A DNA stretch of 38,165 nucleotides from an uncultured Prevotellaceae bacterium (GCA_947165505.1 CAMVAT010000031.1:1-38165), one strand, 5' to 3'. Positions 17,465 to 24,998 are shown, numbered from the stretch's first letter. Translations and numbers: made by a program. The notes: a model not told the origin generated them from the letters alone.

Positions 17465-18487
17465 TTATTCGGCGGCCTTTTTGTCGCTGCTCTCGCGTAT
17501 TTTAAGTATCATGGGCACCACCTCGTGGTATATTTTGGTGTCGCCCTTGATGTTGCGCATGAGCAACTGGCATGCTTTGACGCCCTGCTCGTAGGCTTGG
17601 TCCATGATGGCAGTGACCTTAGGCGACACGAACTCGGCTGCATCGCCGTCGGTGAATCCCACGATGGCCACATCTTTCGGTATGCGCAGGTTGAGACTTT
17701 TGATGGCATCAAAGGCGGCGTATGTGATGATGTCGTTGAAGGCGAGGATGGCGTCGGGGCGGTGCTCGGACTGTAAGAGCCGGAGTGTGGCTTCGCGTGC
17801 CTCGTCGAAATCGATCTTGCCGCAGACCACCAGTTCACGCTCGATGGGAATACGGTTGTCGCGCAGAGCCTCGAGGTATCCGTGCTTGCGCCGACGCACC
17901 ATGTCGAGGTGGTTGGGGCCTCCGATGAAGGCGATGCGCCGGCTGCCGGTATCTATGAGGTGCTGCGTGGCCTCTTGCGCCGCCACGTCGCCATTGGCCA
18001 CAACGTGCGAGAAGAGCTCTGGCAGGCACGTACGCGCAAAGAAGACGAGCGGGATGCCCATGTCGTGTATCTCGCGGAAATGCGCATAGTCGGTTGAGTC
18101 TTGCGCCAGGCATGCGATAATCCCCTCCACATGCAACGATATGAAACTGTCGATGGCCTGTTCTTCGCGGCAGTGGTCTTCATGGCTGTTTGACGAGAAG
18201 ACAGAATATCCCTGACTGCGTGCATAGTCCTCTATGCCGTCGAGCACAGCCGCATAATAATGGGTGACCAAGTTGGGCAACACCACACCAATCATCTTGG
18301 GTGCCTCTTTGCGCAAGCTCTGTGCAAAGGGGTTGGGGCGGTAATTTCTTTTCTTGGCAAGTGCTTTCACTTTCTCGCGCAGTTCCTCGCCCACTTCGTG
18401 GCTGTTGCGCAGAGCACGTGATACTGTAGCGATAGACACACCCAGTTCTTCAGCTAAATCTTTTAAAGACGTGCGTCGTTGTTTCAT
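17465..18487 (-). CDS. LacI-family transcriptional regulator
   Basis: 340 residues, normal for the family. N-terminal LacI HTH and hinge (residues 5-55): TSLKDLAEELGVSIATVSRALRNS, with VSIATVSRAL as recognition helix and RRNYRPNPFAQSL-like hinge (KKRNYRPNPFAQSLR). Then a periplasmic-binding-protein-like effector domain (IGVVLPNLVTHYYAAVLDGI; IAFIGGPNHLDMVRRRKHGYLEAL; DAILAFNDIITYAAFDAI; VGFTDGDAAEFVSPKVTAI). It should bind a sugar or phosphosugar in the cytoplasm. It is directly upstream of susC in the same direction but has its own promoter and terminator. A textbook LacI-type operator overlaps its own -33 element, suggesting autoregulation. Having both this and an HTCS at one locus is a point of interest. 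Confidence 0.95.
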   Translation of the reverse strand: MKQRRTSLKDLAEELGVSIATVSRALRNSHEVGEELREKVKALAKKRNYRPNPFAQSLRKEAPKMIGVVLPNLVTHYYAAVLDGIEDYARSQGYSVFSSNSHEDHCREEQAIDSFISLHVEGIIACLAQDSTDYAHFREIHDMGIPLVFFARTCLPELFSHVVANGDVAAQEATQHLIDTGSRRIAFIGGPNHLDMVRRRKHGYLEALRDNRIPIERELVVCGKIDFDEAREATLRLLQSEHRPDAILAFNDIITYAAFDAIKSLNLRIPKDVAIVGFTDGDAAEFVSPKVTAIMDQAYEQGVKACQLLMRNIKGDTKIYHEVVPMILKIRESSDKKAAE

Positions 18488-18506
18488 GAGTAATGATAAT
18501 TTGCTG

Positions 18507-18538
18507 CAAAAGTAGGCAAAAAGGTGTAAATTCGCAAA
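18507..18538 (-). promoter_or_regulatory. Promoter of the LacI-type regulator gene
   Basis: Minus-strand TTTG (18535-18538), a 20-base spacer and TACTTTTG (18507-18514), about 20 bases before the start codon. Confidence 0.8.
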
Positions 18539-18546
18539 CGTTTACG
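18533..18546. promoter_or_regulatory. LacI-type operator CGCAAACGTTTACG
   Basis: CGCAAACGTTTACG has the central AAACGTTT and G/C flanks of classic LacI/GalR/PurR-family operators. It covers the -33 element of the adjacent LacI-family gene, a position suited to repression. Operator assignment is by resemblance and position. Confidence 0.65.
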
Positions 18547-18599
18547 TGATTTTTCCGCCGAAAAATGCATTTTTTTGTGGAAGTATGATATTTTTGCAG

Positions 18600-18703
18600 T
18601 AATTTTGCAGCAGAAATAAGAAAAGAATGAGTAATGAATAGTTGATAATAAGTTAGTTAGAAATTTTATACCGAAGTTGTTGTGAAACAACTTCGGTTTT
18701 TTT
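18600..18703 (+). ncRNA. Candidate small RNA, divergent from the LacI-type gene
   Basis: On the plus strand a -7-like TAATTTTG (18600-18607; another, TATTTTTG, at 18589-18596) is followed about 65 bases later by a strong hairpin with a T-run (18671-18703). No open frame longer than a few codons lies between. This would give a transcript of roughly 90 bases. The -33 match is weak (TTTG 22 bases upstream). It may instead be only the terminator of the minus-strand gene at 18710. Confidence 0.35.
18671..18703. terminator. Hairpin terminator CCGAAGTTGTT / AACAACTTCGG
   Basis: An 11-bp perfect stem with GTGA loop and a run of seven T on the plus strand. On the minus strand it begins 14 bases after the stop of the ATPase gene and is followed by TATAAAATTT, a weaker run. 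It therefore reads best as a plus-strand or bidirectional terminator. Confidence 0.85.
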
Positions 18704-18709
18704 ATTCCT

Positions 18710-20254
18710 TTATTCCACCACCCACTTCTCTATGGTGCGCGTGGCGTCAGAGAAATTGATTCCGATCATGAACGTCTTCTTATCGTCGAGCTCGTATGGC
18801 AGGGTGTATTGCCTGTCCTTGATCTGCTGCAAGGCTTCCTCGGCCGTGCCGTCGAGCTTGAACTCGATGACATAACGGTAGTCGGGGGTCTCTATCAACA
18901 GGTCGATCCTGCCGTCGGAGGTCTTGTATTCCGCCTCGGTGTAGAAACCCATCATCTTGAACACCACCCAGACCACATTCTGGTAGTTGCCCTCGCGCGA
19001 CATCTCCGCATCGTAGGGCGCGCTGGCCAGAAGCGTCTGCAGCCGTTTGCAGAACCGGTCGGGCTGACCCGTCTCCACATCGTCGGTGAATTTCTCCACG
19101 TCGAACGCCGAACGGCTCTCTCTCTTTGACAGGTAGAACGGCGCGAGATACTGCACAAAGCCCTTCTCCACCTCTTGGTTGGGGAAACCGAGTATATACT
19201 TGCCAAAACGCTCCTTGTAGCCCTTGATGGTCAGGTAGCCGCTCTGGTAAATCACGGGGATGGGGTCGTGCGACTCCGCATCAATAGAGTTGAGCACGTC
19301 GGCCGTCACCTCCGACGTGGCCATCTCCTCAAGGCTGTAGTGATGACGCTTGAGCAATTCAACAAGATAAGTGGGCGTGCCCGTCTCAAACCAATAGCTG
19401 CCGAACTCAAGGCTCTTAAAGGTATTCAGCAAACTGAACGGGTTATACACACCCTTGGCGTTCTGGTGGAAATGATAGCCGTCGTACATCTTACGGAGCT
19501 TTTCTATACACTCCGCGCGGGTCAGGTCATTAGCCTCTGCAAGAACGTCAATCTGCTGGTCGAAATATGAGAACAACTCTTCTTCGGATATGCCGCAGAC
19601 GTCGTAATACCGTCTGAGCATGGAGATATCCTCCAGGTTGTTGAGGTCGCTGAACACGCTCACCTTGCCAAACTTCGTCACACCCGTGAGCATGGCAAAC
19701 TTGATGCAGCCGTCCATCGACTTCAGCGCACCGTAGAAACCTTTCAACGTGCCCCGGTAGTCGTCTTGCAACTGCCTGTTGCCGATGGCTTGCAGCATGG
19801 GCTTGTCGTATTCATCGACGAGGATGACCACACGCTGGCCGGTCTTCTCGCAGGCCCGCTGTATGATCCCCTGGAAGCGCAGTCCCAGACTCGTTTCCGA
19901 CTCCTGCCTGCCGTACTTCGCCTCCTCTTTGACGAGAAAGTCGTTCAGCAGGTTGTCCAATTTCTCTTTGCTGTCATATTTCTCGGTATTCAGGTCGAGA
20001 TGCATCACAGGGTGTACTGCCCACTCCCAGTCGTCCTTGCTGTCTATCGCCAGCCCCTTGAACAGCTCGCGCTTGCCCAGGAACAGAGCCTTGAGTGTGG
20101 AGATAAGCAACGACTTGCCGAAACGCCGCGGACGGGAGAGAAAGTAATAACGTCCTTCTAAAGCAAGCCGGTACACCTGCTCCGTCTTGTCTATGTAAAG
20201 ATAGCCATCCTTGCGGAGGCTCTCAAAATCTTGTATGCCGATGGGTAGTTTCAT
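18710..20254 (-). CDS. AAA-ATPase-like / PD-(D/E)XK nuclease protein, copy 1
   Basis: 514 residues from the ATG at 20254 (MKLPIGIQDFE); a longer frame upstream reads through the promoter. N-terminal AAA-ATPase-like domain (PF09820 type): YIDKT near 20, Walker-A-like SRPRRFGKSLLIS, Walker B VVILVDEYDKPM. C-terminal PD-(D/E)XK nuclease-like domain (PF08011 type): DGRIDLLIETPDYRYVIEFKLDG, with the D...EFK core. Such proteins occur in many copies in Prevotella and relatives; their role is unproven (mobile-element, defence or toxin-like roles have been suggested). A second copy lies at 25193-26746. Bases 18852-20086 match 25344-26578 with no difference that I found, while both ends differ (FESLRKDG versus FEKIRRDG; ends KWVVE versus KWVVEFFR). 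Confidence 0.93.
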   Translation of the reverse strand: MKLPIGIQDFESLRKDGYLYIDKTEQVYRLALEGRYYFLSRPRRFGKSLLISTLKALFLGKRELFKGLAIDSKDDWEWAVHPVMHLDLNTEKYDSKEKLDNLLNDFLVKEEAKYGRQESETSLGLRFQGIIQRACEKTGQRVVILVDEYDKPMLQAIGNRQLQDDYRGTLKGFYGALKSMDGCIKFAMLTGVTKFGKVSVFSDLNNLEDISMLRRYYDVCGISEEELFSYFDQQIDVLAEANDLTRAECIEKLRKMYDGYHFHQNAKGVYNPFSLLNTFKSLEFGSYWFETGTPTYLVELLKRHHYSLEEMATSEVTADVLNSIDAESHDPIPVIYQSGYLTIKGYKERFGKYILGFPNQEVEKGFVQYLAPFYLSKRESRSAFDVEKFTDDVETGQPDRFCKRLQTLLASAPYDAEMSREGNYQNVVWVVFKMMGFYTEAEYKTSDGRIDLLIETPDYRYVIEFKLDGTAEEALQQIKDRQYTLPYELDDKKTFMIGINFSDATRTIEKWVVE

Positions 20255-20307
20255 ATTTGGTCGTTTGGGGGATTGGGGGTTGTTGCATCGTCGTTGCTTT
20301 TCGATTG

Positions 20308-20339
20308 CAAAGTTAAAAGAAAAAACGATAGGATGCAAA
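20308..20339 (-). promoter_or_regulatory. Promoter of ATPase/nuclease copy 1
   Basis: Minus-strand TTTG (20336-20339), 20 bases, then TAACTTTG (20308-20315). The whole region through to the start codon is conserved at copy 2. Confidence 0.8.
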
Positions 20340-20538
20340 AAAAAGAGGGAAAAACGCTGACTGTTTTGAGATTGGAGAAATGTTTTTGTCTGCGACGCTA
20401 CATGAATATGCTTGAATGATTCACAAATGGGTCATAAATAACAATGGCAGAGAACATTGTATAGTCAAGGCAATAGGGTGCCCCATACCTCCCTCTAAAT
20501 TTCATATAACAAATTGACAAATCTCTGATAAAAAGAGA
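20340..20538. other. Gap with no gene
   Basis: Between the ATPase promoter and the long inverted repeat I see AT-rich unique sequence without a convincing open frame, promoter or tRNA. Confidence 0.5.
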
Positions 20539-20606
20539 AATGGGTCATGGGGGACAGGTACTTTGACCCAATGCTGGGTCAAAGTACCTGTCCCCCATGA
20601 CCCATT
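20539..20606. repeat. Perfect 32-bp inverted repeat with four-base loop
   Basis: Arm 20539-20570 pairs perfectly with 20575-20606 around loop ATGC. The arm includes GGGGGACAGGTACTTTGACC. It begins 11 bases after the stop of the FISUMP gene. The GACAGGTACTTTGACC motif resembles ends of REP/RAYT (IS200-like) elements known in many bacteria; no transposase is next to it. It would form a very stable hairpin in RNA and could extrude as a cruciform in DNA. There is no T-run, so it is not a standard terminator. Confidence 0.93.
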
Positions 20607-20617
20607 AAGGATGCACT

Positions 20618-21499
20618 TCAATGGCTGCGCACGGGACGCACGGACCGCCCGTAGCTGCGGTCGAGGCTGCTGACGTTCGCAGTCCCGGAAAGGAAATACA
20701 GTACGTAGGCGCTGTACGGGCACGACTCGCCGAGCGTCGAAGACCAGTAGTAGCCGTTCGAGCCGCGGTAGTCCGAATCCGTGCCGAGGCGCGAGCCCGC
20801 AGCCGGAAGGAAAATGGAAGCACCGTTGGGACCGGTGAATTTCCTTCCGCTCACACCGTTGACAGTTGTCCAGACATGGGTACACTTGTCGAGCAGTTCT
20901 TTACATTGTGCGTATGTGGGCATGCACCACGAATTGCCCCAGTTTGCGTGGGCTGCGTCGTCGCTGGGTTCAAGCACGGTTTTGTTGTCAACGGTACCGT
21001 AACTCGACTGGGTGCAATACTTCGTCAGCTTATCGAATGCACCTCGGCACCACTTATAGTTAGACCAATCGTAGGTGCTTTTCGTCGTGGTTTCTCCCCA
21101 TGAGTAATAGCCTCCATAGTCTTCGGGGCGTGAGGCACCCACATTGCAGCAAGCCCACTTCGTGCCGGAGGGCAGACCGAGGTCGATGAGGTGGGGATGA
21201 TTGGAGTCGGGGCAAGACAAGGAGGTATGTGACGATATGGACGATGCGTCGGGTATGGATGCTTGTTTCTTTTGTATCTGTGCAATCAGGTTGTCTATCT
21301 TATACGCATCTGAGCAGTTGCGGATGCCGGGGTCTGACTTGGCTTTCTCCAATCCTCTAAGAGCTTGGTCGTACTTTCTTTGGTTCATCAGTTCACGAGC
21401 TTTCTGACATACAGGGTCGATGTAGTCGCAGGTGAGTTGGGCGAAGGACGGGAGGGCGAGGAATGCCAGCAAGAAGGTGGTTATAAGATAATGGTTCAT
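20618..21499 (-). CDS. Secreted FISUMP-domain protein
   Basis: 293 residues. Signal peptide (1-20, ...LALPSFA-Q), a helical TPR-like part (CDYIDPVCQKARELMNQ, YDQALRGLEKAKSDP; about 24-80), a short Ser-rich linker, then a FISUMP domain (Fibrobacter succinogenes major paralogous domain, a C-type-lectin-like fold; about 100-290): HLIDLGLPSGTKWACCNVGA, ASIFLPAAG, GYYWSST, RSVRPVR. The N-terminal part and much of the domain are nearly the same as in the next gene upstream (21553-23136), so the two are paralogues by duplication. Last gene of the kinase operon. The C-terminal segment encodes a run of nine NNC codons (N-V-S-S-L-D-R-S-Y) at the site where family members vary. Role unknown: a periplasmic or surface ligand-binding protein is the simplest reading. 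Confidence 0.88.
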   Translation of the reverse strand: MNHYLITTFLLAFLALPSFAQLTCDYIDPVCQKARELMNQRKYDQALRGLEKAKSDPGIRNCSDAYKIDNLIAQIQKKQASIPDASSISSHTSLSCPDSNHPHLIDLGLPSGTKWACCNVGASRPEDYGGYYSWGETTTKSTYDWSNYKWCRGAFDKLTKYCTQSSYGTVDNKTVLEPSDDAAHANWGNSWCMPTYAQCKELLDKCTHVWTTVNGVSGRKFTGPNGASIFLPAAGSRLGTDSDYRGSNGYYWSSTLGESCPYSAYVLYFLSGTANVSSLDRSYGRSVRPVRSH

Positions 21500-21552
21500 T
21501 GCTTGGTGATTTTGATTTTCTTGAAGATTTTTTGTTATTTTTTAAAGAAAAG

Positions 21553-23136
21553 CTATCGGGCAAGGCGGAAACCGAAGGTATAGCCGCGATCACCCGGCGG
21601 GAAATGACTGCGACTAAACACACGGCTGTATCTGGCATTATCGAACCTGCTGCCGCCCCGAAGCACACGGGAAGAGGCCTTAACCTCATTACAAGGATTC
21701 AAAGAGGGCGACTTTCTGTAATATTCCGAATCGTACCAATCGTGGCACCACTCTCGCACGTTGCCAGTCATATCGTAGAGGCCTAACTCGTTTGGGGCTT
21801 TCTGCGCCACGGGATGGGTACGATTATTGCCATTTTCCTTGTACCATGCCACATCGCCTATTGCTGAACTGCCTGCATATTCCGTGTGGCGGCTCTTGTT
21901 GCCACCACGTGCGGCAAACTCCCACTCAGCCTCTGTGGGTAAGCGGAATTCACGACCATCTGAACGCTGGGTTTGAGTCATCTCATTGAGTTTTCGTATA
22001 AACTTCTGGCAGTCCTTCCAAGAAATGTTTTCAACAGGCATATTATCTCCTTTGAAATACGATGGATTATTCCCCATCACGGTTTGCCAAAGGGCTTGCG
22101 TCACCTCAGTTTCACCAATACTGTATTCACTGAGAGTGACACGGTGGATAGGCACCTCGTCGCTACTGCCGCTGTCAGAGCCCATATCAAATGAGCCTCC
22201 CTCGACGTCAATCATCTTAAACGACACACCTTTAACCGTAAAAGTTTGAGCCTGCGCCGTATTGGGATTGTCAGTGTATGACTGCAGATTGTCGCATCGC
22301 ACAGGGCGCACAGGAAGCCCGATTTCACGAAAGCAGATAGACCCATTTGCTTTCCCTGAATTGAAGTTCACACAACTAACTTGGTCTGGATACACATCAT
22401 GAAGTATAGAAGACCGGTAACAGCCGAGCGAGCCTCGTTCACCCGAATTGTCACCCCAGTGATAACCCGCAGCGGGGAGGAAAATAGAAGCACCATTGGA
22501 ACTAGTGAATTTCATCCCACTTGTGCCTTTGACCGTTATCCAAGCAAGAGTACATTTTTCTATCAATTCATAAAACTGTGTTAGTGTGGGCATACGCCAC
22601 GACTCGCCCCAGATAGCGCTAGCTGCATCATCAGAGGGTTCTAGCACAGTTTTATTGTCAACTGTTCCGTAACTCGATTTGGTGCAATATTTCGTCAGTT
22701 TGTCCTTTGCACCCCGACACCACTTGTAGTTTGACCAGTCGTATGTGCTTTTTGTCGTGGTCTCGCCCCAAGCGTAATAGTTACCATAGTCTTCGGGGAG
22801 GGATGCACCCACGTTACAACAAGCCCACTTCGTGCCAGAGGGCAGACCGAGGTCGATGAGATGGGGATGGTTAGTGTCGGGGCAGAGGTTGGACGCTCGT
22901 TTCTTTTGTATCTGCGATATCAGATTATCTATCTTATAGGCATCTGAGCAGTTGCGGATGCCTGGGTCTGACTTGGCTTTCTCCAATCCTCTAAGAGCTT
23001 GGTCATACTGCCCTTGGTTCATCAGTTCACGAGCTTTCTGACATACAGGGTCGATGTAGTCGCAGTTAAGCTGGGCAAAGGACGGAAGGGAAAGGAGTGT
23101 GAGGAGGAGGGCGGTTAAAAGATTATGCTTCATCAT
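21553..23136 (-). CDS. Secreted FISUMP-SUMF1 (FGE-sulfatase-like) fusion protein
   Basis: 527 residues. Signal peptide (1-21), TPR-like helical part (25-80), FISUMP domain (about 88-282), then a SUMF1/FGE-sulfatase domain (about 300-527): FKMIDVEGGSFDMGS, VTLSEYSIGETEVTQALW, PVENISWKDCQKFIRKLN, FRLPTEAEWEFAARGG, GLYDMTGNVREWCHDW, RVLRGGSRF, GFRLAR. The Cys pair of true formylglycine-generating enzymes, expected after RGGS, is absent (RFDNARYSRVFSR), so catalysis is unlikely and a lectin-like binding role fits better. Two C-type-lectin-like domains are thus fused. It starts 17 bases after the kinase gene. Codon and base use are more AT-rich than in the downstream paralogue. The start could also be the second Met. 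Confidence 0.9.
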   Translation of the reverse strand: MMKHNLLTALLLTLLSLPSFAQLNCDYIDPVCQKARELMNQGQYDQALRGLEKAKSDPGIRNCSDAYKIDNLISQIQKKRASNLCPDTNHPHLIDLGLPSGTKWACCNVGASLPEDYGNYYAWGETTTKSTYDWSNYKWCRGAKDKLTKYCTKSSYGTVDNKTVLEPSDDAASAIWGESWRMPTLTQFYELIEKCTLAWITVKGTSGMKFTSSNGASIFLPAAGYHWGDNSGERGSLGCYRSSILHDVYPDQVSCVNFNSGKANGSICFREIGLPVRPVRCDNLQSYTDNPNTAQAQTFTVKGVSFKMIDVEGGSFDMGSDSGSSDEVPIHRVTLSEYSIGETEVTQALWQTVMGNNPSYFKGDNMPVENISWKDCQKFIRKLNEMTQTQRSDGREFRLPTEAEWEFAARGGNKSRHTEYAGSSAIGDVAWYKENGNNRTHPVAQKAPNELGLYDMTGNVREWCHDWYDSEYYRKSPSLNPCNEVKASSRVLRGGSRFDNARYSRVFSRSHFPPGDRGYTFGFRLAR

Positions 23137-23153
23137 TAGGTGAGATTATGTGA

Positions 23154-24998
23154 TTATTTAAAGAGGTCATCAACGGTTTGCTTATTGACATCAGGATCGA
23201 AGAGGTCGTTCACTTTCTGTTGGTCAACCTTCGGTTTCGAAGACCCTGAAGCACGAGAGGGATTAGAAGGCTGAGAGGTCATGCCGGGCTGTGAAGGGGC
23301 GGCAGACGAAGATGTAGGAGCACCTTGCTGTTTCTTGTTGTCTTGCGAGACTGCCTGTATCGCAGCCCGGGAATCGACTGTGGTGGTGACCGATTTCACT
23401 GCCGACGGGTTCAGTTGCTGAGAATTGGTATCAGCCTGCTGGTTGTCTTGTGTATCCATCTGCTGCCTCAATTCTTCGGCTGCTTCAGCCACCTCCTGCT
23501 CTTTGATGCGCAGCGAGTCTTCGTGCGACGGTGCAGTGGCGGTGCTGTTACTGCCAGAGAAGAACCGAGGCACAAAGATAACGGCAGCCACCAATGCAGC
23601 CACGAACAGGAGGGCGAGTGCCCATTTCTTAGCATTCTTCTTCATCGAAGCCATCATCTTCAGCCATGTTATCGTGAGCGGCGAAGGGTCGCGGGCCGGT
23701 CTCCAACCCTCGCGCCAAAGCACGTAGGTAGTGCCGTTGGCAGCGAAGAGTGCCGCATTTAGCAGACCGGACGCACGGTCGGTGCTACCAAGCTGCGTGA
23801 GCTTGGTTTTGGTCGCAGCCATCTGCATGAACGACTCATCGGGCACGACGGCTCCCACCACGCGCTCGTCGGCGGCACGCCGATGCTGCCCTCTGACGAA
23901 ATACTCTATGAGCAGGTAGTTGCCCGTCTCGGTGGCCACGCCCTCAGTGGCATGCGGGTTGTAGGGCTTGCAGCGGTAGCGGATAGCATCGTAATCAGTA
24001 GCCACGACACTCACGATGACGAACGAGCCGCAAGGGCTGTTGAGCACGAAGCCTAAAGGGAGGGTGACACGTGGTTCGAACTCTTCCATGAACGCCGCCA
24101 CCGACGGGGTGCGCTGCTGTTTGAGCATAGCCATGCCATGGGTGAGAGCCCGCCGGGTGAGCTGACTGACCTCCGGCGGCAGTTGCCGCTCCACATAGTC
24201 GGGCGTGAGGTTGAACGCATCGACCGGGTCGCGCCCTGTGAGCAGGTACAGCCATGTGGCTGACAAGGCATAGACATCATATGTGGGCTCGAACTGCTTC
24301 ACCGGCGAGTACTGCTCGATGGGCGAGTAGCCCCTTGACGTGCCGGAGGTGATGTGCGTGGTGGTCAAGTTGCCTTTCTTGTCAAAGTGGAGCGACACGC
24401 CGAAGTCGATCAGCACCGGGGTGTCGGGCCTGCCGTTTTTGCCTTTGCGCATGACGATGTTTTCGGGTTTCACATCCATGTGCAGCAGGTTGTTGCGGTG
24501 CAGGTAGGTAAGCGCCTGCGCCACCGGCTGCATAATGGCCATGGCCTGCGCCTCGCTCAGGCAGCCGCCATGGGCACGTACAAAATGCCGCAGGTCACCC
24601 CCGTCGAGATACTCCATCACGTAATAGGCGGTGTTGTTCTCCTCAAAAACCTCGTTCACGTTCACCACATTGGCACTGCCTTTGCAGATGTGAGCCAGGA
24701 GCCGCCCTTCTTTGAGGAAGTCGGCCATACAGTCGTTCACATCATCGGCAGCCTCGTGTGAGGTGGCCACGGCGATGCCGTCGGGGGCACGGTGGCAGCG
24801 ACCCTTCATAAAAAACTCCTTGAGTGCGAACGACACATCGACGGAAACCTGCCCGACCATCAGTTCGGCCTTCACCTCATAGGTGATGCCGAAGCCGCCC
24901 TGTCCGAGCACACGCACCACGGTATAAGGCTGTTTACCGTTGCTAAGCACCGTCCCCGGGGGCAATGCATATACATAACGTTCCTGCTCTTTCTGCAT
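23154..24998 (-). CDS. Membrane-anchored Ser/Thr protein kinase
   Basis: 614 residues. Cytoplasmic Hanks-type kinase (about 20-310): glycine loop GQGGFG (32-37), ATP-binding Lys60 in FALKEF, Glu in the FLKEGRLL helix, catalytic Asp175 in HMDVKPEN (no Arg before Asp, so a non-RD kinase), metal-binding DFG 198-200, P+1 region GTSRGYSPIEQY. Residues about 315-435 form an unassigned domain, followed by a membrane helix (459-480) and an approximately 135-residue Ser/Gln/Pro-rich outer tail that ends in two copies of a VNDLF/VDDLF motif (596-600 and 609-613). First gene of a three-gene operon with two secreted FISUMP proteins. A plausible role is transmembrane signalling in which the outer tail meets those proteins; targets are unknown. 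Confidence 0.93.
   Translation of the reverse strand: MQKEQERYVYALPPGTVLSNGKQPYTVVRVLGQGGFGITYEVKAELMVGQVSVDVSFALKEFFMKGRCHRAPDGIAVATSHEAADDVNDCMADFLKEGRLLAHICKGSANVVNVNEVFEENNTAYYVMEYLDGGDLRHFVRAHGGCLSEAQAMAIMQPVAQALTYLHRNNLLHMDVKPENIVMRKGKNGRPDTPVLIDFGVSLHFDKKGNLTTTHITSGTSRGYSPIEQYSPVKQFEPTYDVYALSATWLYLLTGRDPVDAFNLTPDYVERQLPPEVSQLTRRALTHGMAMLKQQRTPSVAAFMEEFEPRVTLPLGFVLNSPCGSFVIVSVVATDYDAIRYRCKPYNPHATEGVATETGNYLLIEYFVRGQHRRAADERVVGAVVPDESFMQMAATKTKLTQLGSTDRASGLLNAALFAANGTTYVLWREGWRPARDPSPLTITWLKMMASMKKNAKKWALALLFVAALVAAVIFVPRFFSGSNSTATAPSHEDSLRIKEQEVAEAAEELRQQMDTQDNQQADTNSQQLNPSAVKSVTTTVDSRAAIQAVSQDNKKQQGAPTSSSAAPSQPGMTSQPSNPSRASGSSKPKVDQQKVNDLFDPDVNKQTVDDLFK

Noticed and set aside
20539..20606. 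The long inverted repeat as a rho-independent terminator
   Set aside because: No T-run follows on either strand and the 32-bp stem is much longer than usual for a terminator.
20502..20885. A 127-codon minus-strand frame across the inverted repeat
   Set aside because: It overlaps the FISUMP gene in another frame and includes the perfect palindrome; composition is not protein-like.
20618..23136. A complete diversity-generating retroelement
   Set aside because: No reverse transcriptase, accessory gene or template repeat is in the window; only target-like features exist, reported as a speculative finding.
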